Source: a virus
Strand: one strand, 5' to 3'
Virus record (IMG/VR): IMGVR_UViG_3300044251_000007
Span: 1 to 20,264 of that record
Length of the DNA: 20,264 bases
In this document: positions 8,301 through 15,444 of the stretch, one piece after another
Position numbering within the stretch: position 1 is the stretch's first letter
Layout of the letters: every line of letters starts with the position of its first letter
Made by a program: the position numbers and the translations under genes
The notes under the pieces: generated by a model
Told to the model about the DNA's origin: nothing
Database searches by the model: none
What the model saw: only the letters and a program-made list of their open reading frames with translations

Positions 8301-8960
8301 GCGATCAACACCGCCATGACCACCGCCAGCACCACCATGGTAACGACGATGACCACGACGATGACCAACATCAACACGGCGGTCACCAACGGCGCGACAG
8401 CGGTTGTTGCTTCGTTCGCCACGATGGATACCCAGATCATCGCGGAGGTCAACAAGGTCCCGGCGCAGATGACGGCCATCGGCACCAACATCGTCACGAG
8501 TCTGGCCAACGCCATCACCGCTGGACAGTCGCAGGTGGTCAACGCGATGACGGCGATGGTTCAGGCAGCGATCACGGCGGCCCAGTCGGCGCTTCAGATC
8601 AACTCTCCGTCGAAGGTCTTCGCGTGGATGGCCGACATGACGGTCAAGGGTTACGTCGACAACGTGCTCGCCGGCAAGAAGTCGGTCGCCGACTCGATCA
8701 CCACCGTGATGGACGCCGCTATCAACGCCGGCACCGGAATCACCATCCCCGGGCCGACATTCGACGGGGCGACCGGCATCAGCGACTCGGCCATGGCGTC
8801 CATCTCCGCGACCACGATGGGCGGCGACGGAGCTTCCTCCCCGACCGGTGGCGTGGTCAACAACTACAACATGGTCAAGCAGGTGACCGCGACGGAGCTG
8901 GCGAACCGGATGAACTTCGAGAAGCGTCACAGCAGGCGAGGAGTCCACAGTGGTCGCTGA
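5322..8960 (+). CDS. Tape measure protein
   Basis: The largest gene, 1212 residues, starts at GTG 5322 behind GGGAGG. Residues 1-170 are rich in Lys/Asp/Val, with repeated KVDxDTTAxxAK-type stretches. About residues 226-272 are strongly hydrophobic (AAWGLVSTAIAAVPAAIGLI and onwards), as expected for the segment that enters the host membrane. Residues 566-1093 form 24 consecutive 22-residue repeats: the first half proline/alanine-rich, the second threonine-rich with four spaced tryptophans. The repeats end at the NSPSKVF motif (1094-1100), a hallmark of tape measure C-terminal regions. The gene lies between the chaperone pair and Dit. At about 0.15 nm per helical residue a tail of roughly 180 nm is predicted; this is a rule-of-thumb estimate. 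The stop overlaps the next gene by 11 bases. Confidence 0.96.
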   Translation: MGSPGGSEVARISVKVVPDITGFAKELKDKLKAVKEKVKVGVDWDVDSAALRAKIAAMKVPEVKVPVTFNVDKLKQATIKVDADTTAAKAKTDAEVAEINAKKAKIKVDLDNTALNELKAKLLFEDLTAHAKLDLDTTAFRAQLAAAEASTKAIGDIKIKIDADRSPIIRALSTIGNLGETIFSGIGQSGNSAFTQVGASATQFKSEMSGVAGPISQVVSGLISAGGYATLFAYAGAGITAAWGLVSTAIAAVPAAIGLIGAPIAAVMLGMKGIEAAAKTIKPEFDKLKAAISATFQQGLTPVFKQLTTIFPTLQSGLQGIAQSLVGMATQITAFVTSAQGVATLQTLFSNVRSALSSISPAITSIVSSFLKLAGTQAALSVLVTVVNNVATGLETIANNANLTAAFQGLEGVLGSLTTGFMNLVNNGINLFAAAAPGVQAVIDALSGFFNQFDFASLGASVSGVFTGIANAIKAIPPSTITAIQTAFANLSATFSSPGFTAALTNIANNLPAVIDLIGKLSDAFIKSVSAISTAIGWYNKADDAVNKFTDWIGLTDGAAKALDTVPAAMTTSGEATITAAGTTLGQVPAAVAGALSPVVTETGKVFDSIPQGVVSSLSPVAQLAGSTLNGVPTAVSSALNPITTMTGAVFNKIPQDVVSSLSPVAQLAGSSLSGVPTAINTALGPIATDTGAVFAKIPQGVVSSLTPVAGLAGAAMNGVPTAIVSPLSPIAGQVTGAMSPVAAAVTKPLAGTPAAAGAAMAPTAAAIVKPLTPVAGQVGTAVAGVSNAVKVGLEPIPDQAMVIIGSLGPQMVTAFNGLAVYASAGMVTISNSISAGATALTTSMTTAFAGLGPAILTSLNTITTSVGTFTSNIQLLFDQTWLGISTGATTAFTTLSTTVTTGLTLVTTAIQTWATGLALIFTNAWLAVQTSTTTALTTMNTAVVAGLALITTSFTTWGTTLTTTLTTTMATLNTTITTGMATAAASMTTGVAAINTAMTTASTTMVTTMTTTMTNINTAVTNGATAVVASFATMDTQIIAEVNKVPAQMTAIGTNIVTSLANAITAGQSQVVNAMTAMVQAAITAAQSALQINSPSKVFAWMADMTVKGYVDNVLAGKKSVADSITTVMDAAINAGTGITIPGPTFDGATGISDSAMASISATTMGGDGASSPTGGVVNNYNMVKQVTATELANRMNFEKRHSRRGVHSGR
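7017..8600 (+). repeat. 24 consecutive 22-residue (66-bp) repeats in the tape measure protein
   Basis: Counting from residue 566, the sequence can be cut into 24 blocks of 22 residues without a single insertion or deletion, ending at residue 1093. Hydrophobic residues recur at block positions 1, 5, 9, 12 and 16, a 4-4-3 spacing that corresponds to two hendecads (11 residues each). Blocks 3-8 (7149-7544) are the clearest: they alternate in two types, so the higher-order unit is 44 residues (132 bp), with prolines at positions 2 and 11 of each block. Blocks 15-18 repeat the alternation with tryptophan at positions 9, 19, 9 and 19. Synonymous sites differ widely between copies, so these are old repeats kept by selection. 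Confidence 0.85.
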
Positions 8961-9843
8961 GCTCGGTGAGCTGATGTACGACCTGGACGGTTTCGTCTTC
9001 GGAGACACCACTCCGTGGGTTGCTACGAACATCGACTACGGCGTCGCGGACATCATCACCAACGACACCCCCGCGCCGCGACAGGACGGGATGACCTACG
9101 GCCGTGACTTCGTGTCCGGGCCGTCGATGCTGTTCGACATCACGGTGATCCCGGACTACCCGCTCTACGGCAACGGAGTGGAGGCCACCGACCTCTGGGG
9201 GAAGTTCAAGAGCAAGTGGCGCTCCGACAAGGTGCGGGCGACCCCCGGCGCGATGTCGGTGCTGCGGATGTCCCGAAACGGCCGCACCCGGCGGGTCTAC
9301 GGTCGAGCTCGTCGGTGTGCCCCACAGCCGGAGAAGGACGTCAACGGCTGGTGGATCGGTACCGCCGAATTCCAGGCCAGCGACGACTACTTCTACTCCG
9401 ACGCGGAGCGCACCAACACCGTGTCGATCGTCCCGCCCGGCGCCGGTGGCTACGTGGTCCCGGTGCTCGATCCGTGGACGTCGATCGGTGTCAGCTACGC
9501 ACCTGGGGTGTGCCACGTCAACGGGGATGACCCGGCGTGGATGTGCTTCATGGTCCGTGGCCCTATCGAGCGGCCGGTGATCGAGGTCGTCGGCAAGTGG
9601 GCCATCGGTCTGAACGTGACGCTGCGCGAAGGCGAGTGGATCGGAATCGACCCTCGGCCGTGGAGTCGCGGGGTCCGGACCAGCTCGGGCTTCGATCTCG
9701 GTGGCTCATTGCTCCCCGGGTCCCCGGTGCTGTCCCAGGTCCGTCTCGACCCCGGTACCTACGAGATCGTGCTGCGCGGCTATGACGCCACTGGAACGGC
9801 GTCGATGACCACCGCGTGGCGCGAAACCTACTCCGTTATCTGA
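8950..9843 (+). CDS. Distal tail protein (Dit-like minor tail protein)
   Basis: A 297-residue protein starting at GTG 8950, inside the end of the tape measure gene, with GAGGAG (8938-8943) six bases before. The first ~150 residues match the distal tail protein pattern: an opening with FVFGDTTPWVATNIDYG, a GRDFVSGPSMLFDITV strand pair, then RVYGRARRCAPQPEKD and GWWIGTAEFQASDDYFYSD. The C-terminal part is beta-rich, with GEWIGIDPRPWSRGVR and YEIVLRGYDATG, and may be a galectin-like or carbohydrate-binding extension, as in the long Dit proteins of Gram-positive phages. Dit forms a hexameric hub at the tail tip and is normally encoded directly after the tape measure gene. Confidence 0.85.
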   Translation: MVAELGELMYDLDGFVFGDTTPWVATNIDYGVADIITNDTPAPRQDGMTYGRDFVSGPSMLFDITVIPDYPLYGNGVEATDLWGKFKSKWRSDKVRATPGAMSVLRMSRNGRTRRVYGRARRCAPQPEKDVNGWWIGTAEFQASDDYFYSDAERTNTVSIVPPGAGGYVVPVLDPWTSIGVSYAPGVCHVNGDDPAWMCFMVRGPIERPVIEVVGKWAIGLNVTLREGEWIGIDPRPWSRGVRTSSGFDLGGSLLPGSPVLSQVRLDPGTYEIVLRGYDATGTASMTTAWRETYSVI

Positions 9844-9856
9844 GAGGCAACAAACC

Positions 9857-10921
9857 ATGACGTGGGATGACGGTGTTCCGTGGGCGATCGGTGGCGGCAG
9901 CGCCATGCCCGCCGAGATTCTTCGGTTGGTGTCGTGGGCCGCGCTCGGTGGCCAGGAGGGTGTGTTCTCCAACGCTGACCTCCGAGTCTCCGCGCTGGAG
10001 ACCCCGGGCACCGCGTTCCGAGTGCTCCCCGGTGCCTGCTCCATCGGCAACCGCGCGTTGAACGCCTCGAAGGAGCTCTACATTCAGCGGCTGTTCAGCC
10101 AGGACGTGGTGGACATCGAACCCACTGCCGGTGTCGGTCGTTCAGACCTGATCGTCGCGCAGGTGGAGAACCCCTACATCTCCGGCGAACCGTGGCAGAT
10201 TCCGGAGGACCCGGCGAACGGCCCGTACATCTTCACCCGGATCATCCCGAACGTCGCCGGCAACGTCACCTCGGTCAGTCAGCTGAACCTCGGTATCAGT
10301 GCGATCACCCTGGCGCGCATCGACATCCCACCGTCGACCGGCACGATCATCCAGTCGATGATCCACGACTACCGCACCGTGGTGAACCCGATGACCGGCG
10401 CCGTGCAGCCTCCGATTGATGGAGATGGCGGTGACGGTGATGACGGTGACCCCGTGGTGGTGTGCCCCGGCGGTGACGGAAGCGATGGCGACGACAACGA
10501 CGGTGACCCGTTGGAGAGCACCCAGACCGCGTACCTGAACTGGCCGTTCACCGCGAACACTGATATCCCGGTCCCGTCGTGGGCCAACTACGCGGACGTG
10601 TCCATCACAGTGATCGCGGCGCAGGTCCGGATCGGCAGCAGCGGCCACGACAACGGATTCCTCGGTGGACTGCTCCGGTTGATCTTCGGAGGCATCGCGC
10701 AGGAGGAGCAGGACTGGTCGTGCAACTCCTCCGGCCGACAGGACATCCACTGGAACAAGAAGAACATGCCCATCCCGGCGAACCTTCGTGGCACAACCGT
10801 GCACTGGCATCTCCAGCACAAGATGAGAAGTGCTCTGAACGCCGGCCGGTTGCTGTCCACCAAGTCGACAAAGATCAAGTTCGACGTCAAGTTCAAGCAG
10901 TGCCCCGACTCCGGTAGCTGA
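9857..10921 (+). CDS. Minor tail protein with Asp/Gly-rich linker
   Basis: A 354-residue protein starting at ATG 9857, with GAGAGG about nine bases before. The N-terminal ~185 residues follow a pattern common in actinophage baseplate proteins: LRLVSWAALGGQEGVFSNADLRVSAL, then 'FRVLPGACSIGN', an YIQRLFSQDVVDIEPT segment and GRSDLIVAQVENPYISG. Residues 188-218 form an acidic linker built from GDGxDGDD-type units containing one cysteine. The remaining ~135 residues form a separate beta-rich domain (TAYLNWPFTANTDIPVPSW and onwards) that could be a receptor-binding or structural cap. The position after Dit suggests a tail-tip role. The C-terminal domain has no recognised relative here. Confidence 0.75.
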   Translation: MTWDDGVPWAIGGGSAMPAEILRLVSWAALGGQEGVFSNADLRVSALETPGTAFRVLPGACSIGNRALNASKELYIQRLFSQDVVDIEPTAGVGRSDLIVAQVENPYISGEPWQIPEDPANGPYIFTRIIPNVAGNVTSVSQLNLGISAITLARIDIPPSTGTIIQSMIHDYRTVVNPMTGAVQPPIDGDGGDGDDGDPVVVCPGGDGSDGDDNDGDPLESTQTAYLNWPFTANTDIPVPSWANYADVSITVIAAQVRIGSSGHDNGFLGGLLRLIFGGIAQEEQDWSCNSSGRQDIHWNKKNMPIPANLRGTTVHWHLQHKMRSALNAGRLLSTKSTKIKFDVKFKQCPDSGS

Positions 10922-10953
10922 CAGCCACCCCGCCCTAGCTAGGAGATCATCAC

Positions 10954-11304
10954 GTGACCAGCTACTCACCGACCGCGCGCAACAAGGTCGTCGACTCGAT
11001 CGGTCTGAACGGTGGAGCGGATTGGTTTTCGCTGCACACCGACGACCCCGGCACCACGGGCCTGAACGAGCTGGCAGGTAGTCCTCGCAAGATGGGCGGT
11101 TACCCCGCTGCGTCGGCTGGTGAGGCGACGAACGTCGGGACGCTGCACGACATCCCCGCCGGCTCGACGATCCGCTTCTTCGGCCGCTGGTCGGCGATCA
11201 CCGGTGGCGCGTTCCTGCTCGGTGGACCGCTGCCGGCGCAGGAAGTCTACGGCGTCAATGGTCAGTACCAGTTGAGTAACAAGATCGTTCAGGGCGCCTC
11301 CTAA
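10954..11304 (+). CDS. Small minor tail protein
   Basis: A 116-residue protein starting at GTG 10954 behind AGGAG. It contains the motif WFSLHTDDPGTTGLNELAG near the N terminus, a central YPAAS segment, and IRFFGRWSAITGGAFLLGGPL in the second half. A family of short proteins with LHTxxPG(T)xGxNE and 'HFGxWDAxxGG' motifs is frequently encoded among tail fibre genes of phages infecting Actinobacteria and is usually annotated as minor tail protein. Its molecular role is unknown. It probably forms a beta-sandwich. It lies two bases before the next gene, whose translation may depend on it. Confidence 0.72.
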   Translation: MTSYSPTARNKVVDSIGLNGGADWFSLHTDDPGTTGLNELAGSPRKMGGYPAASAGEATNVGTLHDIPAGSTIRFFGRWSAITGGAFLLGGPLPAQEVYGVNGQYQLSNKIVQGAS

Positions 11305-11306
11305 CC

Positions 11307-13739
11307 ATGGCCGTCCGTCTGTACCTGGCTAACGCCGCCGCCTCGTACACCCCGCCGACGATTCGGGGTACCTGGTCGGACAAGGTCAACACCGCTGCCT
11401 CGAAGCTGATCCCGCGCAAGACCGGGACCGGCGTCACAGCGGCGAAGGCCGAGACTTCGACCTCGAGCTCCTGGTCGGTTCTGTTGCGCCGGTTCGTCTC
11501 CGAGCCGATCAACAATGCGGCGACCCTGAACGGCGCGGCGTCGCTGTGCATTGGCGTGCTCGAGTCCAACGACGCGGCCAACGACTTCTTGCAGTTGCAC
11601 ATGTTCGTCACGGTCGGCAACACCGATGTCGTGCGTGGTGTGCTGACGTCTCTCGCTCTGGTCAGCGCGGCCGAGTTCCCCTCCGGTGGTGCGAACAGCG
11701 CGGGCAAGGCGTCGGGGCAGCTGCTGACCATCGCGTCGTTGACGTCGGTCGGTGCGCAGCCTGGCGACCGGATCGTGCTGGAGCTGGGCTACAAGGCGGC
11801 GAACACCGTCAACACCAGCTACACCGGGACGGTCTACTACGGCGGCACCGGAACTGATCTGTCCGACGGGAACGTCAACGTCACCTCGAGGCCCGGGTGG
11901 GTCGACTTCTCGGCAGCCGGGTTCGACGAAGCGTTCGCTCAGCCGCACCGGTCCGGCGCCACTACGACGACCCTCGGTGTGACCACCACGCTGCCGGTGT
12001 CTCGCAAGAAGATGACCTACCAGAGCGTCACCGAGCTGCACGTCGAGTCGTCGTTGCCGAGTGCGCACAAGTCGATGAAGACGGTCACCACGGTTCGGCC
12101 GCCCGGTCGTCCGCCGGTCGGGACCCCGGAAGAAGGCAGCTTCACCTACGGGTTCCGCTCCGCGAGCGTGGAGACCGAGACGCACCCGACGATCGGCACA
12201 CCCAGCACCGCGTACCACGATTCGCAGGGTGCGGAGTCGCTCACCGACTGCACGGTCTACGACGTCTCCTACGCTTACCTGGCCGGCGATCACGACATCT
12301 CCCCGCCCGATATTGATCTGCTCACTTCGCCGCCCCCACGGCCGAAGGTCTCGCCGGTCCGGTTCATCGCGCAGGACATCCGGACGCACCGGTACCTGAA
12401 CTGGGAACTGCCGCTGGTCGACCCGAAGATCACCTTCACGCTGTCCGGGATGACTTTGCTCAGCGCGGTGCTGCGCCCGGAGTCTCCGTCGCTGCGGGAA
12501 CTGAAGATCAGTCCGTGGGCCACCTGGATTCACATCGAGCAGGGCGGCCAGCTGCTGGGCACGTGTGTTCTGGTGCCGGCCGCGATCGAAGGTGACGAGT
12601 ACACCGTCGAAGCGATCGGGTTCTCCGGATACGCGCAGGACATGCCGTACTTCTCCGAAGACCTCTACGTGAACGCGGACGCCTGCGAGGCCGTGCGGCG
12701 CATCTGGGGTCACCTCCAGAGCTACCCGGACGCCTACCTCGGAGTCGAGTTCGACACCCCCGCTGTCATGTGTGGACTGTTGCTCGGTATCCCGGCACAC
12801 CAGGACCGGGACCCGGACACCGGAGAGCTGCTCTACGACGACGTCACCACTCAGCCGGACGACCCCGAAGACCCGAACGCCGGCACGCAGAAGTCGCACT
12901 CGGTCGGGCGCGGGAGCCGGTGCAACGGTGGCAACGGTGGCGGTGGCACCGGCGGTGGCACGAGCGCGGACCCGAGTACCGACGAGAACGGCGTCATCAC
13001 CGTCCACAACTCGGACGGCTCCACCACGGTCCGGACCCCGAGGATCGTGGAGGCCGACCCGTACGTGTTGGCGTGGTACTCCGACATCGACTGTGGCCAG
13101 GAGATAGATAACCTCGCAAAGGTCGCCCAGTTCGACTATCGTGAGACTGTTTGGTGGGATAACTCCGAAGTGCTTCCGGAGGCCAAACGGAAGATCGAAA
13201 TCGGGTATCCCCGCCTCGGCCGCAAGCGCTTCGACCTCCGGGTCGCGCAGGACGAGAACATGCTCGACGCGATCCCGCTGCGTGAAGACGGGGACTCCGG
13301 CCGTGGCTACGCCTCGCAGATCATGACGCGCGGCAAGGGTGAGGGCCGGGACGCTGTTCGTGGTTACGCCGGCATGCCTGACCCGCACCGCGTTCGCCGT
13401 GTCGGCATCGTCTCGGACAAGACCATCCAGACCCCCGTCCTGGCGAACCAGCACTCGACCGAGGAAGTTCTCCGACGTCGCGCCGCTGTCACCGTCGGCG
13501 AGGTGCTGCTGATGGACTGGCACCCCAACGCCCCGATCGGCAGCTTCCAGGTCGGCGACGAGTTCCTGATCACCGGCTTCGTCGCGTGGGCCGGGTTCAT
13601 CGAGCTCTGGCACCGGATCGTGTCCTACGACTGGGAACCGGACAAGAACCTGATCACCTGCCAGACCCGGCGTAGTGAGCAGTTTGCCTACGGGGACCCG
13701 GCTCGAGTCCAAGCACCGACAGCGGAGACACCCACGTGA
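11307..13739 (+). CDS. Large minor tail protein: adhesin-like N-terminal domain joined to a baseplate protein
   Basis: An 810-residue protein starting at ATG 11307 with only a weak ribosome site, so it is likely coupled to the preceding gene. Residues 1-205 form a beta-rich domain: RLYLANAAASYTPPTIRGTW, a RFVSEPINNAATLNG segment, DVVRGVLTSLALV, and GDRIVLELGYKA. This module also occurs in other actinophage tail proteins and looks like a jelly-roll. Residues 350-810 resemble baseplate-hub-like minor tail proteins such as the ReqiPepy6 gp37-type group, with YLNWELPL, ISPWATWIHI, YTVEAIGFSGYAQDMPY and ACEAVRRIWGHLQSYP. They are interrupted by an acidic then Gly-rich linker (about 500-575, GGNGGGGTGGGTS). 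The C-terminal part has RLGRKRFDLRV and GEVLLMDW. Codons near 13100-13200 are unusually AT-rich. Confidence 0.78.
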   Translation: MAVRLYLANAAASYTPPTIRGTWSDKVNTAASKLIPRKTGTGVTAAKAETSTSSSWSVLLRRFVSEPINNAATLNGAASLCIGVLESNDAANDFLQLHMFVTVGNTDVVRGVLTSLALVSAAEFPSGGANSAGKASGQLLTIASLTSVGAQPGDRIVLELGYKAANTVNTSYTGTVYYGGTGTDLSDGNVNVTSRPGWVDFSAAGFDEAFAQPHRSGATTTTLGVTTTLPVSRKKMTYQSVTELHVESSLPSAHKSMKTVTTVRPPGRPPVGTPEEGSFTYGFRSASVETETHPTIGTPSTAYHDSQGAESLTDCTVYDVSYAYLAGDHDISPPDIDLLTSPPPRPKVSPVRFIAQDIRTHRYLNWELPLVDPKITFTLSGMTLLSAVLRPESPSLRELKISPWATWIHIEQGGQLLGTCVLVPAAIEGDEYTVEAIGFSGYAQDMPYFSEDLYVNADACEAVRRIWGHLQSYPDAYLGVEFDTPAVMCGLLLGIPAHQDRDPDTGELLYDDVTTQPDDPEDPNAGTQKSHSVGRGSRCNGGNGGGGTGGGTSADPSTDENGVITVHNSDGSTTVRTPRIVEADPYVLAWYSDIDCGQEIDNLAKVAQFDYRETVWWDNSEVLPEAKRKIEIGYPRLGRKRFDLRVAQDENMLDAIPLREDGDSGRGYASQIMTRGKGEGRDAVRGYAGMPDPHRVRRVGIVSDKTIQTPVLANQHSTEEVLRRRAAVTVGEVLLMDWHPNAPIGSFQVGDEFLITGFVAWAGFIELWHRIVSYDWEPDKNLITCQTRRSEQFAYGDPARVQAPTAETPT

Positions 13740-13749
13740 GGGGGACCGA

Positions 13750-15444
13750 GTGACGACACCAGAAGCCGACCAGCGGTCCGTCTCCGCAATGGCCAATCAG
13801 ATGGCCGAGATGCAGCGGCGGATGGACCTGCTGGAGATGGGGCAGAACACCAGCAACCTGGGGTTCAGCTCCATCGAGAACGGCAGCCTGGTGGTCTACG
13901 ACGCCAATGGGGACCCGCGCGTAGTCATCGGCAAGCAGGACGATGGCACGTACGTCGGTGGGAGCCCCGTCGGTGTCAGCTCCCCGCCGGAGGTACCCAA
14001 TCCCCCGACGGTGATCGCCGGCTTCGGCACGGTCCGGGTGATGAGCCACGGCAGCTCCGACCCGCCCTGGCCGCGCGACTTCTCCCACCTGAACATCTAC
14101 GTGGCGAAGGGCGCTCCAGGTGGCGGCGACGATGACCCGCTGGAGCCCGGCGTGGTCATGGGGACGATCATCGGGACCCAGGACTCGATGTACGTCATCG
14201 CCGGGCTCGAAGCCGACCTCGAATACCGGGTGTGGCTGACCTCGGTCAACATCTCCACCGCCGAATCGGACCCCTCGGTCGCCGTGACGTTCACCCCGAC
14301 GAAGGTGGTCGGTCAGGACATTCTCGACGGCGCGATCGGTGAGCTCCAGCTGAAAGACGATGCTGTCACCGAGGCGAAGCTAGCGGCCGGCTCGGTGGGA
14401 TCGATCCAGATTCAGGGCGAGATCATCGACGTCACGAAGCTGGCCGACGGATCGGTCGACGGTGACAAGATCATCGCCAGTGCGATCGCCGCAGGGCACA
14501 TCGCGGCCGGCGCCATCACCTCTGTTGCCATCGCGGCGAACGCCATTCAAGCCATCAACATCGCGGCCGACCAGATTCTCGCGGAACACCTCACCGCCGG
14601 GTCGGTCACCGCTGAAGCGATCCTCGCCCTGGCGATCACCGCTGACAAGATCAGGGCCAACGCGGTCACCGCCGGAGCGATCGCGGCCGGCGCGATTACG
14701 GCCGACAAGATTCAGGCCGGCATCGTCATCGCGGATGCGAGCCTGGAGACAGGTACGTCCGGCCGGCGCGTGGTGATCTCCGGACCTGCCAACGAGATCA
14801 GGTTCATGCCGCAGCTGAACGAGGCTGCCTACGGTCGCATCTTCTCCTACGTCTCGAACGAGTACCCAGACGACGTCAACATCGAGTTCCGAGCGATCGA
14901 CTCCGACGAAGTGAACGTTCTCCCTCGGATGTTCCTGACCCCGAACAAGATGTACATGGGCCTGACCGACGCGGCGGACGAGACGATCAACCGTGGCGGC
15001 CGGGTGCAGCTCGAGGAGTCGGTGGCCGCATTCGGCATCGAGAACAACGACGGCACCGAGGCCGGCTACTACGCCTACTCCGACCAGACGTTGAACCTGG
15101 TCGGGATGTTCGACTACTACAACAAGCCGAAGCCGAACGACGCCGTGTTCACCATGAACATCTCGCACAAGAACACCGGTACCGGACCCATCACCGGACT
15201 GGAATTCCTGTACGGGACCACCATGGCGTCCCCGATGGCTCCGGTCATGAGCTGCGGTGTGGTGAGTAGCGCGACGATGGACTACTCGATCCGGGACACG
15301 GCGAACTCACTGACCGGATTCCAGATCACCTTCGGGTACATCAACGGCGGGTACAGCGCGGGGGGAGCACCTGCCTTGGCGGCGGGAGCCACGGTCAAGG
15401 TCAGAGCCTGGGTTTTCCGAACAGCTGTGGAGTATGTCGCCTGA
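13750..15444 (+). CDS. Tail fibre protein with decapeptide-repeat stalk
   Basis: A 564-residue protein. The start at GTG 13750 is chosen because a GAGGGGG site lies five bases upstream. The frame also extends upstream to 13675, but that part overlaps the previous gene. Residues 10-30 form a short helix (MANQMAEMQRRMDLLEMG), followed by the SSIENGSLVVYDANGDPRVV motif common at the start of actinophage fibres. About residues 78-185 look like a fibronectin-III-type domain. Residues 195-334 are 14 decapeptide repeats. Residues 335-564 are the distal part, including TGPITGLEFLYG and a glycine-rich end. Fibres of this kind trimerise and bind the host surface. The distal domain is not assigned to a known receptor-binding family. 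Confidence 0.78.
   Translation: MTTPEADQRSVSAMANQMAEMQRRMDLLEMGQNTSNLGFSSIENGSLVVYDANGDPRVVIGKQDDGTYVGGSPVGVSSPPEVPNPPTVIAGFGTVRVMSHGSSDPPWPRDFSHLNIYVAKGAPGGGDDDPLEPGVVMGTIIGTQDSMYVIAGLEADLEYRVWLTSVNISTAESDPSVAVTFTPTKVVGQDILDGAIGELQLKDDAVTEAKLAAGSVGSIQIQGEIIDVTKLADGSVDGDKIIASAIAAGHIAAGAITSVAIAANAIQAINIAADQILAEHLTAGSVTAEAILALAITADKIRANAVTAGAIAAGAITADKIQAGIVIADASLETGTSGRRVVISGPANEIRFMPQLNEAAYGRIFSYVSNEYPDDVNIEFRAIDSDEVNVLPRMFLTPNKMYMGLTDAADETINRGGRVQLEESVAAFGIENNDGTEAGYYAYSDQTLNLVGMFDYYNKPKPNDAVFTMNISHKNTGTGPITGLEFLYGTTMASPMAPVMSCGVVSSATMDYSIRDTANSLTGFQITFGYINGGYSAGGAPALAAGATVKVRAWVFRTAVEYVA
14332..14751 (+). repeat. 14 decapeptide (30-bp) repeats in the fibre stalk
   Basis: From residue 195 to 334 the fibre can be cut into 14 consecutive blocks of exactly ten residues with the loose pattern A-[IV]-T-A-x-x-I-x-A-[GN], for example AITADKIRAN, AVTAGAIAAG and AITADKIQAG. 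There are no gaps. Such short Ala/Ile-rich repeats are common in phage fibre shafts, where three chains probably pair. Confidence 0.8.

Noticed and set aside
8060-8974. Histidine-rich open frame inside the tape measure gene
   Set aside because: It arises from ACC-rich threonine codons read in another frame (CAC). The tape measure frame carries the NSPSKVF motif and the 22-residue period.
13100-13200. Locally AT-richer codons within the large minor tail gene as a sign of recent transfer
   Set aside because: The stretch is short, the frame is intact and the protein pattern continues through it. Such local variation is common in mosaic phage genes.
13675-13749. Upstream extension of the tail fibre frame to an earlier start
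   Set aside because: It lies within the end of the preceding gene, whereas GTG 13750 has a strong ribosome site at the right distance and the fibre motifs begin right after it.
11301-13796. Antisense open frame of 831 codons opposite the large minor tail gene
   Set aside because: It mirrors a well-supported + strand gene with good motifs. The antisense product is Arg/Gly/Val-rich without a domain. Long antisense frames are expected in GC-rich DNA.
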